Part shown: piece after piece, positions 35,244 to 44,330 of the stretch | How positions within the stretch are numbered: position 1 is the stretch's first letter | Layout of the letters: every line of letters begins with the position of its first letter | Source: Cyanophora paradoxa | Lineage: Eukaryota; Glaucocystophyceae; Cyanophorales; Cyanophoraceae | DNA length: 45,496 nucleotides | Assembly: GCA_004431415.1 (NCBI GenBank) | Contig: QPMI01000296.1 | Coordinates: 1-45,496 of the forward strand | Direction of reading: 5' to 3' | Position numbers and translations under genes: made by a program | The notes under the pieces: generated by a model | Databases searched by the model: none | What the model saw: only the letters and a program-made list of their open reading frames with translations | What the model was told of the DNA's origin: nothing

Positions 35244-35590
35244 TCACGCCGTGACGGTGTGCCAGGTACCGGCCGGCTGCAGCTGCCACAAGCTTGAGCT
35301 CGAGGCAGACGGCTAGCGCATAGCTGTGCACAGCGGAATTCGAAAGATAAAGCGGCTCGAGCCTCCGAGGCCGAGGGCCGCGCTATCGATATCGATATCG
35401 CTTCCGGTTCCCGTCTCAAGCTCTTAAAGTGAGCTCGAGACCACGTCCCATAGCTAGGCCTTCAGCTTATAATTAATCAAGCTTGAGCCTTGCGTCGACG
35501 TTCGATGTGCACGTGTGTGCCGCTGGCGCCGAGTGCATCACCGTCACCGCGGCGTTGCGTCGGGTCCGAGGCCATGGCCAGCGTGCAGGC

Positions 35591-35612
35591 ACTCTTGATC
35601 ATGATCAAGAGT
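35591..35612. repeat. 22-bp perfect palindrome
   Basis: actcttgatcatgatcaaga followed by gt reads the same on both strands over 22 bases. It is the longest uninterrupted palindrome I noticed in the element interior. Confidence 0.85.
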
Positions 35613-35993
35613 TGAGGCCGAGAGAAGCATCAGCCGAGGGAAGGCTAATGCTCTCAAGCTCGAGATCCTGGCCATGGCAGGGCAAGAGGGCCCTGCCTGC
35701 GCGCGAGGCAGCAGGTGGGTCCGCTCTGCAGTCGGGCCACTTGAGCTCCAGGTCTTGAGGGCATTCTCAGGTCAAGCGACGGCGTAAAGCCACGCTAGTC
35801 CGTGAGAGAATGTGCCTCACTCGAGATCTGAGGCCGTCGTGGTCCACAGCAGCGGCGAGCAAGCTCGGCTGCGGCGATTCTGGAGACAGCTCGGGCGCGC
35901 ACGCCTCAGCCATCGATCCGATCGCTCTTCCGTACTTGTCCAGCACGATCGCAGCAGCCGGAGAAGGCTGGCGTCGTGGCGAGTGTCCGGCGA

Positions 35994-36077
35994 CCGACCG
36001 GGAATAGTACCCTCGGGCCCGCTCGACAGCTCGCGCAGGCGGCGTCGACGAATCCGACCGGGAATAGTACCCTCGGG
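35994..36077. repeat. 24-bp direct repeat at exactly 60-bp spacing
   Basis: ccgaccgggaatagtaccct and the following cggg occur at 35994-36017 and 36054-36077. The intervening 36 bp are not repeated. Confidence 0.8.
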
Positions 36078-36956
36078 TATTCGCGCGCGGGCCTGGCTTC
36101 CACAGGGCTAAGTTCTGGCCGTCGTAACCGCGCTGAGCCAGAACCTCAGCCCGCGGCCGTGGGCGCCAGGCTAAGCCACGCGGCTGCCCCCACGTCTCCT
36201 CCAGATCCGCTGAAGGATCTGCGGGCGAGCGGCTCGCCTGGCTCTCTATAGGTGGCCAGCGACCGCCCGCGCTTAGTGGAGCGCGCGCGGCGCAGGCGAG
36301 GTCCGAGCCCGTACGCGTCCAGTGCCAGGATCAAATCTGCCGACCCCAGCAGATCAAATCCCATGGGCGAGGGCCAGGCGCGCACCCCGAGGGCCGTGCG
36401 CGTGCGCTGCGCCAGCACAGGCCGTGAACAACTCCGGCGCGAAGCGCTGGGCTCGGAGTGCAAGGCTAGCGAGAGCCAGCACGGCCGATCGACCATGCTC
36501 ATGCACGCCTCGGTCCAGGGCGAGGCTCGCCAGTCGCCGGTCGTCGTAAAGGTCTTCTTTTATCTGCTCGAGGCCGTACGCGCGGCGCTGCGCGGCGGGG
36601 CGCGCGTACGGGCATGGGCGTCGAGGTTGTCCCTCGGGGATCTGGACAAGATCTGCGGCGTCCGTCGGCGAGGGCGACGGGAGGGCGCGTCCGACCGCAT
36701 TTATCGGTTCTCCAGAGCTAGTTCTACGTTTCCGGTGCGCTGACGGAGAGCCTGGCGGCTCGCTGATGCTGATCGCTGTGTGCGTATCGATCGCACGCCG
36801 ATCTGAGCCCGCCGGTGCGCGGGGGTCGCCGATCGGCACTGAAACGATGTTTCTAGAGCTACTAGCGATGCGTGCGCATCGCTGCTGGTCGCCGAAGATG
36901 GCGGGCTGATGCTGTCGGAGGCTGCCCACGGGCCCAGTTCCGTGAGCAGTGGCGCC

Positions 36957-37237
36957 TGTCGGATGGGAGGATTCCCACCCGATTGGGCACCGCGCAGTAC
37001 TGCGCGGGGCCGGCTCCCTGTGCTGGAGCAGCTGTAGATGCAGGCTGGTGTATTCACTGTGTACCCGGAAGACTACTGACTCTGTACCCCTAAGACAGGT
37101 AGAGGCGGGCCAGCGTAGGCTACCGAGAGGTAAGCCTACAGGAAGAGAGACTATGCCAGGGCTCTCAGACTACGTCAGGCACCAACTAGCTCTAGTCACT
37201 AAGTCACCGCAAGGCCAGGGAATCGAGCCAGGCGACA
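36957..37237 (+). repeat. Right long terminal repeat
   Basis: This 281-bp copy of the left repeat lies directly upstream of GGCAG and the host exon at 37243. Its ATG at 37153 is in frame with that exon (30 codons of repeat and duplication sequence before the first host codon), so transcription from the repeat could give a fusion protein. The 18-bp palindrome is at 36990-37007. Confidence 0.88.
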
Positions 37238-37242
37238 GGCAG
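37238..37242. repeat. Target site duplication, right (GGCAG), doubling as splice acceptor
   Basis: GGCAG immediately follows the right repeat and supplies the AG before the host exon starting at 37243. Confidence 0.82.
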
Positions 37243-37923
37243 GACGGGGTGCGGCACCACGCGCTAGAGCGGGAGGCGAAGAAGAGCGACATCATTCTCT
37301 ACATCAAGTCGGCGCACAGGACGCGGGCCGGTGCGCCCGTCCTCCTCATCGGCTACGCCGACATCCGCGACGGCCTCGAGCGCGACACGGTCCCCGCCCC
37401 CGTCGCCCCGCGCGGGGCCCGGCTCAGCGGCGCGGCGCCGCAGGTCATGCGGCTCGCCGGCGCCACGCTAGACCCCCTCACGGGGCAGTTCATGATCAAC
37501 CGCATCCGGGTGCCGCGCCGCGCCGGCCCCTCAGCCCCCGCAGCGCCGCCGGCGCCCCTCCACCTCTAAACAGCCTTCGGGGGCCGGGGCGGGGGCAGAC
37601 GACGCGGGAGGAGTTCAAGCTCTTCCGGCGCCTCCTCGCCGTCAACGCGTGGCGCGTGGACCCTGCCTGCTGCCGCGTCAAGCTCAACGGCGTCGTTCTC
37701 CGCTCCAGGTCCCTCCCGCCCCGCCCCGCACCGCACCGCACCTGCGACCATGCGCCGGGGCCGCCGACGGGGGGACGGGCCGGCCTGCAGCTTCCTCGTG
37801 CCGCTCTACCACCGGGCGACGCTGGAGGAGCTGCTCTCCGAGTCCCAGCAGCTCACGGATGAGCTGGAGCGGCGCCCCGACCTCCAGGAGATGCTGCCCG
37901 GCCCCGGCCCTCCCACCTCGTAG
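37243..37923 (+). CDS. Unrecognised small protein, exons 2-4 (gene split by the LTR element)
   Basis: Exon 2 is 37243-37509 (89 codons, phase 0: DGVRHHALEREAKKSDIILY, then LIGYADIRDGLERDTV, then QVMRLAGATLDPLTGQFMIN). Exon 3 is 37599-37708 (TTREEFKLFRRLLAVNAWRV, then KLNGVVLRS). Exon 4 is 37791-37923 (SFLVPLYHRATLEELLSESQ, then ELERRPDLQEMLPGPG), ending in TAG. The introns at 37510-37598 and 37709-37790 have canonical borders and C-rich bodies. Frame continuity across all joints supports a real protein, with exon 1 at 24613-24735. I do not recognise the family; no signal peptide or catalytic motif is evident. Splicing must now skip a 12.5 kb intron, or start in the right repeat. Confidence 0.6.
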
Positions 37924-38023
37924 CTCCCCGCTGCCTCGCCTTATAATTCAATTACTCCTTTGTCCTTGCATTTCTCTTTCGGTACCGGTGTCCTCAACTT
38001 CCATCGACACTCACTGAATTATT

Positions 38024-38043
38024 GGGGAAGGACCCCCTTCCCC
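38024..38043 (+). terminator. 8-bp stem, 4-base loop hairpin after the small gene
   Basis: ggggaagg, loop accc, ccttcccc form a perfect stem about 100 bp downstream of the TAG at 37923. It may be part of 3' end processing or simply low-complexity sequence. Confidence 0.35.
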
Positions 38044-38769
38044 TTCCCCCACTTGGGGGTGTTCGGGTGCCCACCCTAGGCCAAAATGAAATGTCCCGAC
38101 CTCCCAAAACCCAGGTTTTCTCGCCGGATCCTAGCAAGGCATGTCCCTAGGAGTCCGGAGACGTGTTCCGGGAGATCCGGGTCCTGTCGGGTCGACCAGG
38201 AATGAGCAATAACACATTGTTGAAAAATGCGATCTAGCGCCTCACCAAGTAGCGGTATATGTACCGGATTAAGTGCGCCTGAATGCGCCTGATACGCCCG
38301 ACGATTCATGTCATACATTCCGAGACCGGAGAGGCACAGGGTGGCCCGCTAGGCCGCCTCAAGTACCTGTTGTACCGAGCGCCGAAAAAAAGCGCTCCTG
38401 AGAGTTTTCAGCCGATCGAGACTCGAGCAGGGGGGAATGGATGCCGATATCGTGTTGCAGTACCCTTGCAGTATAGCTAGCTGAGCTCCGGCTAGCTGCG
38501 CATGCCTTGCAATGCGGCAACAGCTCATCAAGCACTTCGGAACGTGAAAGAGTGCAGGAAGAAGACGCCCGCTACGCCGCCGCCGCGTTCCGGTGCGCGT
38601 CGCCGATGGTTCTGACTGCCCCGCGCCTGCCGTCCGCAGATGCGACAGTCTTGCGCCGAAAGGTGCGCTCGCGCGCCGCCCGGCAATCTCGCGCCGGGCG
38701 CGCACAGAAGCCGACGCGTGTCGTCGAATTCGAACAGCTCCTCTTGCGCAAGGTGCACAGCTAGATTCG

Positions 38770-39290
38770 ATGTGCCGCGCTCCGCAGCAGACGGCGGCGG
38801 CGGTGCGGTCGCCGGGCGGGGCGGAGGCGCTGCGGGCGGCGGCGCGGCGCGCCGCACGGGAGCAGGCGCCGGCGCGCGCGCGCGGCGGGCGGCTGCGCGG
38901 CGTGCCGGGCGGGCGGAGGCGCGGCGGGCGGCGGCGGGGCTCGCCGGCCGCGGGCGGGGCGGAGGCGCGGCGGCCGGCGGGTGGCGGCGCGGCTCCGAGG
39001 CTCGCCGGGCGGGACGGATCGCGGAGGCGCGGCTGCCGGCGGCGCGGCTCGCCGGGCGGGGCGGAGGCGCGGCGGGCGGCGGCGCGGCTCCCCAAGCGGG
39101 GCGGAGGCGCAGCGGGCGGCCGCGCGGCGCGCCGGGCGGGGGCGCGGCTCGCCGGGCGGGGCGGAGCGCGGCGGGCGGCGGCGCGGCTCGTCGGGCGGCG
39201 GCGCGGCTCACCGGGCGGGGCAGAGGCGCGGCGGGCGGCCGCGCGGCTCGTCGGGCGGGGCGGATCCGGGACTCGGGAGGGGGCGCGCAG
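38770..39290. repeat. GC-rich minisatellite, unit about 40 bp
   Basis: Variants of cggctcgccgggcggggcgg followed by aggcgcggcgggcggcg recur about every 40 bp, most regularly between 39040 and 39270. The unit is almost pure G/C and asymmetric (G-rich on the plus strand). Confidence 0.75.
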
Positions 39291-39369
39291 GGCAAATTGT
39301 CCCATTCCCGCACGGCGGGTGGCGGCGCGGCGCGCAGGCCTAGGGCAAATTGTCCCATTCCCGCACGGC
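39289..39369. repeat. 28-bp direct repeat
   Basis: agggcaaattgtcccattcc and the following cgcacggc occur at 39289-39316 and 39342-39369, 53 bp apart, right at the edge of the minisatellite. The core caaattgtcccattcccgca is lower in GC than the surrounding DNA. Confidence 0.85.
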
Positions 39370-40432
39370 TTCTTGTTCCAGGTCTACGCCTAGCGAGCAT
39401 TTGCTGCAGCCTGCAGACTCTGAGATGCTCTCTTTGTTGAATAAGACCACATGGCCACCTTGCACGAGCAGGGGGCGGGGGCGAATCGAAGACCTAGAAC
39501 TTAGTAACCTGACTGATTGACCTGCAAGTCCTCTTCCGGTCCCACGAGCTCGATCGCGAGCCCGCGGCCGGCCCACCGTGGCACCGTCCCAGTTGCAATT
39601 ACGGGCGTTCGCGCAGCTCAGCGGCTCATGATCAGCGGCTGCAGGTTTAATTTAGAGTCAAAACTCTCTATAGCTAGATCTCTATCTCGGCTAATTATAA
39701 CCGTTGAACCTGACCTTTCCTACTCAACCGTTAGAGGTCCTTCCCCTCCAACAGGGGCAGTGCAACTGCAGTGTCCCTGTTCCGTTCATATGATATAATT
39801 TACTTGATTCTGTTTGTGTACCGTCAACTTTCTTCAATTTCTTGATTAATCTTGTAACGTTGCCGGACCCTTGATTCATGAGAGATAGGCCCCCCTCCCC
39901 ACGCGCCGCTGTTTCCAGCAGCTCGGCCGGACCGTGCGCGCGCGTGGCTTCGAATTCAAGATTCAGATTCATCACACAAAGATATCCGACTCGGCGATTG
40001 TACCCGGAATTCGAATGCGCTACCAGATAACGAATCCCAATGTACAGCTGGAGATCTAGAATCATATTCAGGAGTATACGTAATCATGATTCTCTTAGTC
40101 AAGTCGGATTTCGTATTCGAATTCTGTATTCTGTTCAATCAAAGGGTGGCGTCTAGATCTAGGCTTCGCCCGTCCCACATGTACATCAATCGTAGCCCTC
40201 GCCCCTCCCGATACCCACATATTAAAGTATACGTACGGCCATGAGCGTACGTATTTGCGCGCGCGAATGGAATGGCACGCGCGCGCGCCCAGTCTGTAGT
40301 GGCAGGCTCCGGTCAATGTCTGTCCGGTCTAACCGGTCCATTTTGATCACTCTCTCGCTCTGTGCCCAAACTCGAAAAAAGATCACAGCTCACAGCTCAC
40401 AGCACACACCCACAGCTCGCAGGGCGGCGCGG

Positions 40433-43400
40433 CTAGCGGTAGAAGACGAGCCAGGCGAGCCAGTTGAAGTTGGCGGGGAAGCCGCCCTCCCCGGGGTGCT
40501 GCCCGCCCCGCCCCCGCCTCTCAGCGCGGGACGGGGCGGGGCGGGGCGGGGTGGGGGACCTTGGCGGGGACGGGGACGTAGTCGGTGCCGTTGAAGGTGC
40601 CGCGGTAGGTCAGCCGCGCCCCCGCCCCCGCCTGCCGCCCCCGGCCCCGCCCCGCTCGGCCCCGGGCCCCGGGCCGCCCCATCTCCCGCGACCGGGCCCG
40701 CGCGGACCTTGACGTCGGCCGTGACGTCCTCGGCGTAGTGGGGCACCGCCGCCCCCGGGCACCACCCCGCCCGCCCGAAGTACCACGTCCCGTACTCCGC
40801 CCCCGCGTCGGCCCCGCGGCCCGCGGCGGGGGAGGAGCGGGGGGGGGGGGGTACCTGGTTGGGGACGACCCCGCGGTCGACGGCGGCCGCGTCGCCGCAG
40901 CCGTCCGCCGTTCCGGCCGCATCCAGCGCGTACCTGAGGGGTACATGCGCTTCAGCGGCGTGCGGCGTGCGGGGGGCGGGGGACGGGGGCGGGGCCGCGC
41001 CTGTGGGTGGCGGGGCGGGCGCCGGGGCCCTGGACGGAGAAGGCGTGCTCGGTGGGGCAGAACTCGGCGCAGTTCTCCTCCTGCGCGACGCTCCGTCGGC
41101 GCCGCCCGCAGCGGGGCCCGGGGCGGAGGGGCGGGGCGCGCGTCGGAGCCCCAGCCGTGGCCGGTGAGGAGGACCCAGAGCTCCGTGCGGGCCGCCCACG
41201 CCGGCACCGCCACGCTCTTCTCCCCGAAGGCCGCGTTGTACCCCGGCCCGAAGCCGCCCCCGCAGCACCACAGCGCCGCCGCCGCCGCCGGGACGGGCCC
41301 GCCGCTGCGCCGACGGGGCTCGGGCTCCGGGGCGGGCGGGCGGGGGCGGCGGGGGCGGCGGGGCGGACGCGGGGGCGGGGCGAGGTGGAGGACGAGGGTG
41401 GCCCGCGAGTCGCCCCAGCCGCCCTCCACCTGCAGCCGCACCCACACCGGAGCCGCCGCCCCGCCGGCGCTGCCGTCGCCCCCGCAGCGCCTGCGCCGCG
41501 AAGTCAGCCGCGCTGGCCCAGCGAGGCGGGGCGGGGCGGGCGGACGCGGTGCGGGGGGGCGGGGGCCGGGGAGGGGTAGAGGAGGGGCAGGACGCCGCGG
41601 GCCTCGGAGAGCCAGCGGGCCTCCCGCCCGTACGACGTGATCTGCCGGGGCATGAGGGGCCCCCGGGGGCGCCGGGGCGGGGCCCGGGGGGCGGGGCGGG
41701 TGGGACCCAGCGGAGGGCCTCCTGGCAGGTGGCGCCGGGGTCCCCCGGGCGGCCCTGGCACACGCTGAGGGAGAGGACCTTGTCCCTGCGCGCCGCTCGG
41801 GGGGGGGCAGGGGGGCGGGAAGCGGGCGGGTGCAGCTGACCACTCGCCGCAGGAGGCGTCGTCGCGGCGGTGGCACTGCACCCGCAGCTCCACCGCAAGC
41901 TCCCCGAACCTGCCGGGGCGTGAGCGGCCCCGCGGCGGCGCGCGGCGCGCGGCGGGGGCGGGTGGGGCGGGGCACCCCGGGTTGGGGGCAGGTCGAGGGC
42001 GACGTCGGCGGGGCCGGCGTCGAGGCGCCGCCCGTCCAGCAGGGGCACCCGCAGGTACCCGGCGTCGACGCCAGGGCCGCCTTCCGCCGCTCCACCCGCG
42101 CGAAGTAGCCGTACCTGCGTCGGCGTGAGGGGGCGGGGCCGGGGGCGGGGGGCGGCGGGGACGCGCGTGCGGGTCTCGAGGACGGCGGCGGCGAGGGAGG
42201 GGCGGATGGTCCCCTGGAAGGTCCCGTTCGCCACCACCGGCCGCCGCAGCAGCTGCGCCTCGCCCCCGGTGAGGCGCTGGGCCGGGGAGGAGGCGGGCGG
42301 GCGGCACGGGGCGCGCCCCGAGGCGGCGGACGCGGTGCTCGCGGTCGATGGCGACGGCGTGCGGCGGGATCTGCGCCGGCGCGCGTCGCGAGGAGGTGGG
42401 CGGGGCCGGCGGGGCGGGGGCGGGGGCGGACGGCCTGGGGGTCGAGGGCCCCGACGTAGACGTGGGCGCCGGCGGCGAGCAGCTTGTGCAGGCGCGCCCC
42501 CTCCGCGAAGTCGATCATCAGCGCGGGGATCGCCGCCCCCGCGCACTCCCCCGACCCGCAGCCCATCGCCCCTTTCGGCTCCTCCGCCCCTGCGCCCGCC
42601 GGCGTCAGGAGGGGAGCGGGCGGGCGCGGCGCGGCGCGGGGCGTACCGGTGTAGATCAGGACGCCCGACGCGTTCCGCCGCTGGGCCTCCATCACCTGCG
42701 GGGGGTACAGGGCGGTCGGAGGTCGGAACGCGAGCAGCTCTTTTGGGGGGAGGGGGGGGAGAGGGGGGTAGGGGACCTTTTCGTAGAAGGAGCAGCGGCC
42801 GCGGCGGACGAGGGCGACGGCGCCGCGCAGGTCGGCGTGCTCCTCGCGGGGCGCCGTCCCGTTCGGGGAGGCCGCGGCCGGCCCGGCGCCGGCGCCGGCG
42901 AGGGCGCGGCGGCCGCGGCGGGGCCCGGCAGCTTCGAGGCCTGCGGCGGGGTGCGGCGGGGCGGGGCCGCGGCCGGCGCCCGGCTCGCGGGGATGGCGCC
43001 GGCGTCTCCTTGCAGCCGTACCCGTCGCCGCCCACCCAGAGCACTCGCCTGCGGCGTACCCCTCAGCCTCGAGCCGGGGGACGGGGGGACGGGGGCGCAC
43101 TTGGGCTTCCAGGAGGGGTCGGCGACGGGCCAGGCCGGGAGCCAGCCGCCGGCGCCCCGATCCCTCGAACTCCTGCGCCGGCAGCGCCCGCGTCAGTTCG
43201 CGGGCGGGTGGGCCGCTGGGAGGCGGGGCGCGGGGGGGGGGGGGGGGGGGGGGGGGGGCGGGCCTCGAGGGTTGGGGAGCCGTGGCGGGGAGGGCGAGGA
43301 CGGGGAGGAGCTCGAGGGTGTCGGGGAAGGAGCGGAGGAGGCGGAAGAGGGGGTCCCGCCCTCCGCCCCCGCCGCCGCGCCGCCTCCAGCGGGTCCGCCG

Positions 43401-44229
43401 CGCCGAAGAGGAGCTGCGGGGCGGGGCCCTCGAAGAGCGCCGCCGCCCGCGCCTCCCCAGCGCCTCCGCGCACGCCCCCGCAGCCTGCGCTCCGCGTCGC
43501 CCCGGGCGCGCCCGGCGAGGGGCGGGGCGGGGCGCGCCGCTCGCGCATGAAGGCGGCGTAGGCGCCGGCGTCCTCGCCGACGCCGTAGAAGATCACGTCG
43601 ACGTCGGGAGGCAGCGCCTCCAGCGCTGGCGCGTACTCCGACGCCGAGAACCACAGCTGCTTCTGCTCGTGCGACTGCCTGCGCGAGCGGAGCCTCCGTC
43701 GCCGGGCCGGCGGGGCGCCGGCCGGCGGCGGGCTCGGGGCGCGCACGGGTGCAGGGCGAGGAGGAGGACGGAGCGATCGCGCATGCCGCCCGTCCCGTCG
43801 TACCTGCCGCCGGCGCACGTGTGAGCCGCCTCCCTCGGCCCGTACGCGTCGCCGCACGCCGGGTCACCTGTACGTGCGGGTGCCGTCGCCGTCGAGCACC
43901 TCCATGCTCCAGCTGTCGATCAGCTGCCCTACCCTCATAGGGTATTCGGTCTGTGGCGGGGGCAGGTGCTTCGGCCGCACGCGCCGCCGCAGAAGCGGCG
44001 ACTTCGTGTGAAAGACGGCCTTTCCGGCCGATCCCTTCGCTGCGCGCTCGTCCTGCTCGATCTCGGGGCCCGCCGCGTACAGCCGCGCGGTCTGCTGGAG
44101 GTCGACGGTGCGCCGCAGGCGCTCATAGCCGACGAAGTGCTGCGGAGCGGCCGGCTCGGCGTCCTCAGCTAATGCCGCGGCCACGATCGCAAGCAAAGCG
44201 ACCGCGAGGGCCGCAGCAGCCCGCGCCAT
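40433..44229 (-). CDS. Secreted PNGase F-like amidase with protease-associated (PA) domain
   Basis: PNGase F-type enzymes release N-glycans by cutting the GlcNAc-Asn amide bond. Exon 1 (44229-43868) starts with a signal peptide, MARAAAALAVALLAIVAAAL. Later exons give GGMRDRSVLLLALHP and VDVIFYGVGEDAGAYAAF (43560-43620), then a PA domain: LRGAVALVRRGRCSFYEKV (near 42780-42830), EAQRRNASGVLIYTG and AAIPALMIDFAEGARLHKLL (near 42480-42540). The C-terminal half matches the PNGase F jelly-roll domains: VVANGTFQGTIRP, ELRVQCHRRDDASC, TELWVLLTGHGWGSD (near 41150-41195), CAEFCPTEHAFSVQ, CGDAAAVDRGVVPNQ and YGTWYFGRAGWCPGAAVPHY (near 40730-40800), and GTFNGTDYVPVPAKV. It ends NFNWLAWLVFYR at TAG 40435-40433. 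Cysteines fit secretion. Catalytic acids cannot be assigned by eye. Exon borders in the middle are approximate. Confidence 0.82.
43232..43258. repeat. Uninterrupted run of 27 G
   Basis: Plus strand G x27 lies inside an intron of the PNGase F-like gene, where it reads as C x27 in the sense direction. The true length is uncertain because such runs sequence poorly. Confidence 0.85.
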
Positions 44230-44330
44230 CTGGCCGTCCTGGAGGCCAGACGCCTCGGGGCAGGAATCGAACCCGAACCCAGCTTTACCTCAGCGTATCC
44301 CCCAGGCAGCAACGGCAACGTACCCCGTCG
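44230..44330. promoter_or_regulatory. 101-bp bidirectional promoter interval
   Basis: The PNGase F-like start (44229, minus) and the CRTISO-like start (44331, plus) face away from each other with only 101 bp between them, including both 5' untranslated regions. No TATA-like element is visible. Confidence 0.5.

Larger units (their letters stand above)
25103..36956. other. Non-coding interior of the LTR-type element, packed with small palindromes
   Basis: No convincing gene was found in 11.85 kb. Open frames are short, overlap on both strands and lack conserved motifs. From about 25850 onward the DNA is dominated by self-complementary words (agct, gatc, catg, tcga, ggcc, gcgc, atat), often chained into strings such as gagctcgagctc or gatatcgatatcg. 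The first 750 bp after the left repeat lack this texture. Internal duplications include 35994-36017/36054-36077 and paired hairpin words near 27399 and 27508. Confidence 0.6.
24814..37237. mobile_element. 12.4 kb LTR-type element without recognisable gag-pol
   Basis: Two direct repeats (289 and 281 bp) start with TGTCGG and end with GCGACA, so each repeat has TG...CA ends and a 5-bp inverted TGTCG/CGACA terminus. A 5-bp duplication GGCAG flanks the whole. These are standard marks of LTR retrotransposon insertion. The 11.85 kb interior has no reverse transcriptase, integrase, RNase H or protease motif that I could see in any frame. No obvious tRNA primer site (TGG start) follows the left repeat and no purine tract precedes the right repeat. 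This resembles a large non-autonomous derivative (LARD) that could move only with enzymes from elsewhere. Orientation is unknown; the repeats' own small ORF reads on the plus strand. Confidence 0.82.
37924..40432. other. Intergenic region with hairpin, minisatellite and duplicated 28-mer
   Basis: Two convergent genes end here: the small gene (+) and the PNGase F-like gene (-). The first 600 bp and last 1 kb are moderately AT-rich with many small palindromes. The centre (about 38770-39290) is extremely GC-rich and repetitive. Open frames in the centre encode only Ala/Arg/Gly strings and are not credible proteins. Confidence 0.6.

Noticed and set aside
36930-36956. Polypurine tract before the right LTR
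   Set aside because: The 27 bases before the repeat are mixed (cccagttccgtgagcagt), not purine-rich.
38076-38318. 80-codon minus-strand ORF with a protein-like composition
   Set aside because: No recognised domain, no intron pattern, and a similar ORF lies on the other strand. Not enough to call a gene.
38528-39440. Several 80-320 codon ORFs on both strands in the 38.5-39.4 kb region
   Set aside because: They consist of Ala/Arg/Gly/Pro strings that mirror the 40-bp minisatellite in every frame, with no conserved motif.
44240-44300. Minus-strand cgggttcgattcctgc resembles a tRNA T-arm
   Set aside because: The T-stem has a mismatch, and no matching 5' acceptor arm or anticodon arm is found upstream, so a complete tRNA is not supported.
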